From the NCBI GenBank assembly GCA_025558095.1, contig JAIVFI010000027.1, forward strand, positions 1 to 64,000: a stretch of DNA of 64,000 nucleotides, written 5' to 3'. This stretch comes from Hyaloraphidium curvatum (taxonomy: Eukaryota; Monoblepharomycota; Hyaloraphidiomycetes; Hyaloraphidiales; Hyaloraphidiaceae). The notes beneath the pieces are model-generated. The model searched no databases and had not been told where the DNA came from. It saw only the letters and a list, made by a program, of their open reading frames with translations. The first letter of the stretch is position 1. Each line of letters opens with the position of its first letter. Shown piece by piece: positions 59,176 through 64,000 of this stretch. The position numbers and the translations under genes are program-made.

Positions 59176-60278
59176 ATGGCGCGTATCATCGCCTTGCTGT
59201 GGGCGCTCTTCGCCGTGGCGACGGTGGCCGTGTCGCCCGCCGCAGCCACCAACTCCAAGGCGCTCCTCTGCACGCAGCAGGGAGGCTGCACGTCCTGTGA
59301 CCAGTAAGAACCTCGCTCCGCTCTGGCCCCTTGACCGTTCTGACTCCTGACTCGCTGCCCTTCCCGCTGCTGCTCAACCCAACCATCCCCCCCCGCTGCC
59401 GCAGGCCGTGCTTCATCGACGGCAATTGCGCCCCCTACGAGCTGTGCGAGAAGCTCAATTCCCCCAAGTCCTGCACTGCATCTGGCCTGGAATGCCCGTG
59501 CTGCATCAAAGGTACCTGCCAGAAGGATCTCTCGCTCTGCTTCGGCCGCTGCACCGGCTCCGGGATCGAATGCCCGTGCTGCTACGCCGGCTTCTGCCGC
59601 GAGCCCTGGATCTGCTTCGGCCGCGACGCCGACCCGTGGCAGGTCATGGTCCAGTCGCACCAGGCGCTCTTCCTCGCCCTCGAGCTCATGTCGCAGGCCA
59701 CGCGCAACCCGGCCGGCCGCGCGGCGATGGATGCCATCCGCGCGCAGGCGGACGACCTTTTTGCCATGCTCCGTCTCCATGCGCGGATCGAGGACGGCGT
59801 GTTCTTCCCCGCGGTCGAGACCAAGCGCCCCGGTCTCGCGGACAGGTTCGAGGAGGACCACCGCCGCAGCGCGGCCGGGCGCCCCGCCCTGCTCGACCTC
59901 CTCAACAAGGCAAAGGACTCTGATGCCGCTTTCGAGGAGGCCATGGCCGCCATGCGCCGCTTCTGCAGCGGCAACACGGCCCACCAGCTCGGCGAGGAGC
60001 AGGAGATCAACCCCAAGCTCCCCGAGGACTTCACCCAGCCAGAGGCGATCCACGTGGTCAGGATGATGGCGGAGCTGGACCAGCCGAGCTTCAACGGCCC
60101 CTACGTCGCCGGCGTCTTCTCGCGCATCCCTGATTCCGGGCGGGCGGCCTTCCTCACATCGCTGCGCATGTCGGTGTCGGCGGCCCAGTACGAAGAGATC
60201 ATGAAGACCGTGAGGGGAATCGTGGGGGACAAGAGCAAGCAGATCGTGCCCGTTGAGAACCCCGCGATGTTTGTGTAG
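59176..60278 (+). CDS. Secreted cysteine-rich hemerythrin-like protein
   Basis: Exons 59176-59303 and 59405-60278 give 333 residues. Signal peptide: ALLWALFAVATVAVSPAAA. Residues about 40-110 form a cysteine-rich region with two similar units, GLECPCCIKGTCQKD and GIECPCCYAGFCREP. The C-terminal 200 residues are a hemerythrin/HHE four-helix domain with the iron ligands in VQSHQALFLALELM, LHARIEDGVFFP (H-x3-E), FEEDHRR and NTAHQLGEEQEINP (H-x3-E). Eukaryotic HHE proteins usually lack a signal peptide and this Cys module, so the combination is unusual. Likely binds O2, NO or iron outside the cell or in the secretory system. Confidence 0.82.
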
Positions 60279-60708
60279 AAGCGGACTGGCTGTCTTTTAC
60301 TGTTGCCACATGTCAGATTAGCTTCGCTGTTGTACGTGTGATCGGAATACCTTCAACTGTACCGATATTCGAGCGTACTTTTCAAGAGTGAGGCTTCAGT
60401 TCCCGTTCGGCGAGCGACGAGCTTGACGCCACGTGTTGCTTGCGGACACAAGGAGTGGGAGGCAGAGAAAACCCCGCCAACACCCCGCGAAGGATCGTTG
60501 AGGTAATTTTCCGTACGAAAGTCGTTTTTTATCCTCTCTCCGTGTCCCCGTGTCCTCTCGCATGGCCGATCCGTGGGCAGTGGCTCGTGGGCTGGTGCTG
60601 GAAGCCTGGAAGCAGGACCCGTTCCTTGACTGACTGACTTTCAGGTTGCCTTGACTGACTTTCGGACCTTCGTTCCCCCGGTTCACAGCAAGAGATTTGA
60701 CCCGCGAA
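60279..60708. promoter_or_regulatory. Intergenic with TGAC-repeat element
   Basis: No gene. Contains CTCGTGGGCTGGTGCTGG at about 60586-60603 and the TTGACTGACTGACTTTC repeats at 60626-60665, ending about 45 nt before the next ATG. The same combination stands before the ankyrin kinase/AGXT pair. Confidence 0.5.
60626..60665. repeat. TTGACTGACTGA repeat element
   Basis: Two imperfect copies, TTGACTGACTGACTTTCAGG and TTGACTGACTTTCGG, separated by TTGCC. Second occurrence of the element seen at 42224-42257. No terminal repeats or target duplications are evident. Confidence 0.6.
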
Positions 60709-61974
60709 ATGCCGCGGCACTCCTCTGCGTTGCGGCACATTGCATTCGCGCTCGGGCTGCTGCTGGTCCTCGTCGCGTCGCGCCCGAGCATCGCGCAGGT
60801 CCTTTCAGGCGCACCCCCCGGCATCGCCTCGCGCCGCCTGCCCGGGCCCACGATCCCGCTGGTCACGCACGCGTGCGTCTTCCCCCGCCGCCCCTCGCTC
60901 GCTTTCATCACAGCCCAGGAGGGCGGGATCTTCCTGCACGACGCCGCGGCCGGGACCGTCCGCTCCTTCGCCCGCGTGACCACCACGTTCGTGGCCGAAA
61001 CCGGACTCCTTGCCTGCGCGGTCGACGACAGCACCCCGCAGATGGCGCTGATCCTGTTTGTCACCGTCGGCGCCGAGCACCGGGTCGTGCGGTACCCGTT
61101 CACCCTCTCCCCCCCGGCGCTCCGGACGGCCGGCGCCAGGGTGCTGCTCCGCATGCCTTACGTCTACCCGCGGCACGCAGGCAGCTGGCTGGGATGGCAG
61201 GCCCTGAACGCTACGGCCAACGAGACCCGCTCCGCACTCCTGGTATCGCGCGGCGAAGACAGCCAGTGCGACGGCGACCAGCCCAGGTGCGCCTTTGCCT
61301 TGCAGGCGGACGATTTCCGGGGCAAGATCATGCGCAGTGAGTATCGCTCCGCATCAAGATCGATCCAGGATCTGATCTCACCTCCCCGCTCAGTCGATCC
61401 CGTCACCGGCGCCGGCCTCCCCGGCAACATGTGGTTCCGCCCCTCATCCCCCTTGTCCAACCGCGCTCGCGTTCATTCATGGGGCTTCCGCAACCCCTGG
61501 GCCGTCGCCAGCCACCCGACCAACCCGCGCCTTCTCGCCGTCTTCGATCCGGGGTGGGAAACCCGCGAGACCCTGCGCATCGTCGGCCCCGGCGAGCACG
61601 GCGGATGGCCGTGCTTCGAGGGCAGCCTGCCGCACCTCGCCGGGAGGTGCAACGCCACCGTGCGCGCGGGGATCAGGAGGCGCTGGGCAGAGTACCCCCA
61701 CGTCGACGGGGACAATTGCATGATCGGCGGGGCGTTCTTCCCCTCTTCGTTCAGAGCTTCGCTGCGGAACCGTGCCCTGTTCGGCGACCTCGCTTCCGGG
61801 CGGCTCAGGACCGTCCCTGTAGCCGCGGACGGCAGGCCAGGTGCGATGGGCATCTTTGCGCGGCTGTACGGCGTGGTCAGGATCGTGCAAGGGCCCAGGG
61901 GGAGGCTGTGGCTCATCATGTACGGGCAGGGTGCCATCGTGGAGGTCTGGGACACCACACCTGCGGCGGCCTAG
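60709..61974 (+). CDS. Secreted glucose/sorbosone-dehydrogenase-like beta-propeller enzyme
   Basis: Exons 60709-61336 and 61394-61974 give 402 residues. The signal peptide is IAFALGLLLVLVASRPSIA. The beta-propeller shows family motifs: DFRGKIMRIDPVTGAGLPGN (restored across the 57-nt intron), VHSWGFRNPWAVASHP, GEHGGWPCFEG, IGGAFFPSSFRASLRNRALF and GRLWLIMYGQGAIVEV. In this family (soluble glucose dehydrogenase, Hip1-like proteins) some members bind PQQ; the typical catalytic His cannot be confirmed here. It probably oxidises sugars outside the cell. Confidence 0.82.
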   Translation: MPRHSSALRHIAFALGLLLVLVASRPSIAQVLSGAPPGIASRRLPGPTIPLVTHACVFPRRPSLAFITAQEGGIFLHDAAAGTVRSFARVTTTFVAETGLLACAVDDSTPQMALILFVTVGAEHRVVRYPFTLSPPALRTAGARVLLRMPYVYPRHAGSWLGWQALNATANETRSALLVSRGEDSQCDGDQPRCAFALQADDFRGKIMRSEYRSASRSIQDLISPPRSVDPVTGAGLPGNMWFRPSSPLSNRARVHSWGFRNPWAVASHPTNPRLLAVFDPGWETRETLRIVGPGEHGGWPCFEGSLPHLAGRCNATVRAGIRRRWAEYPHVDGDNCMIGGAFFPSSFRASLRNRALFGDLASGRLRTVPVAADGRPGAMGIFARLYGVVRIVQGPRGRLWLIMYGQGAIVEVWDTTPAAA

Positions 61975-62162
61975 AAGCGCGCGCACGGTTTTCGGTCCCC
62001 GGAGGACAGTCAGCTGGACGGGCATTTGACTCATCCGAGGCGCACATCAATCCGGTGACGTGCATTCGCAAGTGGAAGCAGAAGTTGGCGGACGGCATCA
62101 ACAACAGCTTTAGAAGGGGACTTCACGCCGGGCGTAAACCGAGTATTCCTCTCAAACCCCCT

Positions 62163-64000
62163 CTACGCCTTCCCCGCGCCCTTCCACGACAGCAGCCCAT
62201 CCGCGTCCACGCTGCACCTCTCCTCGATCACCGCCTCCACCCTCTCCCTGAGCCCCACCTTCCCCCTCCCGAAACCCTCGGGCACCCTGTCGCCGAACGG
62301 CCTCCGCGTCGCGAGCAGCACGTCCCGCGCCCGCTCCATCGACTTGCGGTCCGCGCGGTTGAAGTACGGGTTCTCGGTGGGCGGGGTGCCCCAGTTCAGG
62401 AGGAACCTGCACCGCGCGGGGACGGTCAGCGGAGGGCCGGGCGGGCGGCACGGGCAACGCACCAGTCGACCACCTCCTCCTTGCGGAACGCGTACTCGGG
62501 CGCGTCCTTGAAATCCCCCTTGACCACCGCCTCCACGTCCCGCTCCCTCGGCAGAGCGCAGACGAACCGGTGCGGGTACTCGAAGTAGGTCCGCTCCGTC
62601 CGGAGCTTGAGCTCGGTGTAGCGCCTGGGCTTGCCCGCCGGGGTGAAGTAGGTCTGCTCGACGTACTTGTCCGTGATGGTGTCGATGGCGCTCAGGGGCG
62701 GGGTCCAGGCGGGGTCGGGCTGCTTGGTGATGAGGACGGCGGTGACGCCGGTGGCGAGGTCGGGGGAGTTGTTCTCAAAGTCCTGTGGGCACCGGCCACC
62801 CAGTTGCTGTTAACGGCAGCGCGTGCAGACGGAGTCCGGGAGGTACCCACGACGAACTCCCTGCAAAGCCTGAACTCCATCCCAAACACCTCCGCGACGT
62901 CCATCTGCTCCCCCTTCCTCGCCGCCCTCAGGGACACCTTCATCGCCGTCGGCGACATCTTCTCCAGCGTCGCCAGCGTCTCGAGCGCGAACGGGGAGCC
63001 GTCCTTGCTCAGACGCTGGAGGATCTCCTCGACGGTGTTGGCGGAGAAGCACGAGTCGATGGTGCGGCGGGCGTCGCCCGAGAGGGACCACGAGAGCCAC
63101 TGCTCCTTGGTCGGCGCCTCGGCTTCCCGAAAGACGGGGCGTCAGCATCGAGCACCGGGGTAGCGGAACGGCCCACCCACCGGCAAACTCCTCCACCACG
63201 CTCTCGACGACCCCGAGGTTGCCCTCCACCTCCCCCAACCTCCTCACCAGCGCCTCCACCCTCGCGCTCGGCACGTAGTGCGTCGCGATGCCCGCGAACA
63301 GGCACTCGATCCCCTTGAGGCGCTTCCCGGTGAGCCCGAGGTAGGTCCCGATCTCGCCGTCCAGGCGCGGGAGGAAGAAGGAGCCGCCGACGTCGGGGAA
63401 GAAGCCGATGGCGGTTTCGGGCATGGCGAAGAGGGTGCGCTCGGTGGCGATGCGGATGGGGGCGTGGACCGAGAGGCCGACGCCACCGCCCACTGTGGGT
63501 TAGGGGCAGGAGCGAGTGAATGGCGGACCAGCGCTCAATCCGACAGCGAAACCCACTTGTGATCCCGTCCATGATGGAAATCACCGGGGTCTCGATGGTC
63601 GCGATCATGTGGTCGAGGATGTATTCCTCGTCGAAGAAGGCGAGCGCCGAGGCCAGGTCGCCCTTCTGGGCGTCGAGCACGACGGTCTTGATGTCGCCGC
63701 CGGCGCAGAAGGCGCGGGCGTCGGGGGCCGAGCAGATGATGATGGTCTTGGCGAGGTCCTGCTGGTTCCATTCCTGGAAGGCGATCGGCGTCAGTGATCT
63801 TCCCCCCAAAATGGGCAGGCAAGGAGGTAGGCGATGGGAGGGAACGCGTCGAAACACCATTCTGGCGGCCCGAAACACGCCATCGACCCCTCCCAGTCCT
63901 CCCCCCACCCCCGAAATGATACCCACGCCGATGAACTTTGCCATCTCGGTGCACATGCCGGTGGACAGCGCGTTCAGCGCCTTCGGCCTGTTGAGGATGA
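62163..64000 (-). CDS. 3-hydroxyisobutyryl-CoA hydrolase (HIBCH), 5' partial
   Basis: Six exons are visible (to 63927, 63773-63557, 63492-63181, 63122-62851, 62782-62463, 62406-62163) and the first continues beyond the window ([15 protein letters not shown]). Crotonase-fold motifs: [32 protein letters not shown] restored across an intron, [40 protein letters not shown] and [11 protein letters not shown]. The C-terminal HIBCH domain is present ([10 protein letters not shown]...[18 protein letters not shown]). The enzyme hydrolyses 3-hydroxyisobutyryl-CoA in mitochondrial valine catabolism. Introns are 56-153 nt; four of five donors are GTGGGT. The start codon is outside the window. Confidence 0.9.

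Noticed and set aside
1-64000. CRISPR arrays, operons, rRNA or tRNA genes
   Set aside because: No regularly spaced direct repeats and no rRNA-like segments seen; introns and gene structure are eukaryotic. tRNAs cannot be excluded by eye; a tRNAscan-SE run would decide.

Overview
The window looks like nuclear DNA of a compact, very GC-rich eukaryote. Genes sit on both strands, are a few hundred bases apart, and carry short introns (mostly 50-85 nt) that can be placed by restoring protein families across GT-AG junctions. There are no operons or Shine-Dalgarno sites. An Ssh4/Ear1-like SPRY protein with PPxY motifs, a La protein, a DEAH helicase, a SIRT5-type sirtuin and ankyrin-TKL kinases suggest a fungus or close relative. 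A zoosporic or other early-diverging high-GC fungus is my guess; the sequence does not prove it. Several intronless or bacterial-looking genes (LtaS/OpgB-like sulfatase, a shikimate-kinase-like P-loop protein, a saccharopine-dehydrogenase-like protein) may have been acquired by transfer. All exon coordinates were worked out by hand from splice signals and family alignment from memory.

Layout. 0-5 kb: two decayed fragments (ankyrin; thioesterase tail), a disordered protein, a GNAT/PAP2 divergent pair and a histidine phosphatase. 5-13 kb: a ten-exon zinc alcohol dehydrogenase, an F-box-like protein, the SPRY/PPxY protein, the intact thioesterase and a secreted cysteine-rich protein. 13-21 kb: an F-box-like protein, a multipass membrane protein, a kinase that has lost its N-lobe, an arylamine N-acetyltransferase (NAT) with a probable frameshift, and a degraded tandem copy of the NAT neighbourhood. 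21-26 kb: the La protein and a secreted repeat protein. 25.9-34.3 kb: the most unusual region. It holds four copies of a small 12-cysteine protein family with invariant cysteine spacing. Two copies are paired divergently with near-identical F-box-like genes in a tandem duplication, and a third is divergent from the bacterial-type sulfatase. 34.7-48 kb: a second histidine phosphatase, a mitochondrial membrane protein, a degenerate helical-repeat gene, a secreted HAD phosphatase, an ankyrin-TKL kinase, an AGXT-like aminotransferase whose 3' end runs into a Ty3/gypsy integrase scrap, a P-loop kinase, a sterol-desaturase-family hydroxylase and a saccharopine-dehydrogenase-like gene. 48-64 kb: a paralogue of the secreted repeat protein, a 1548-residue DEAH helicase, an inverted pair formed by a dead and a live multipass membrane gene, a SIRT5-type sirtuin, a secreted cysteine-rich hemerythrin, a glucose/sorbosone-dehydrogenase-like secreted enzyme and the 3' part of a 3-hydroxyisobutyryl-CoA hydrolase.

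No biochemical pathway is clustered here. Mitochondrial metabolism (AGXT, SIRT5-type, HIBCH, a small targeted membrane protein) and secreted or cell-surface products recur. The dominant evolutionary process is local duplication followed by decay: at least six paralogue pairs or sets are visible in 64 kb, several with one dead member.
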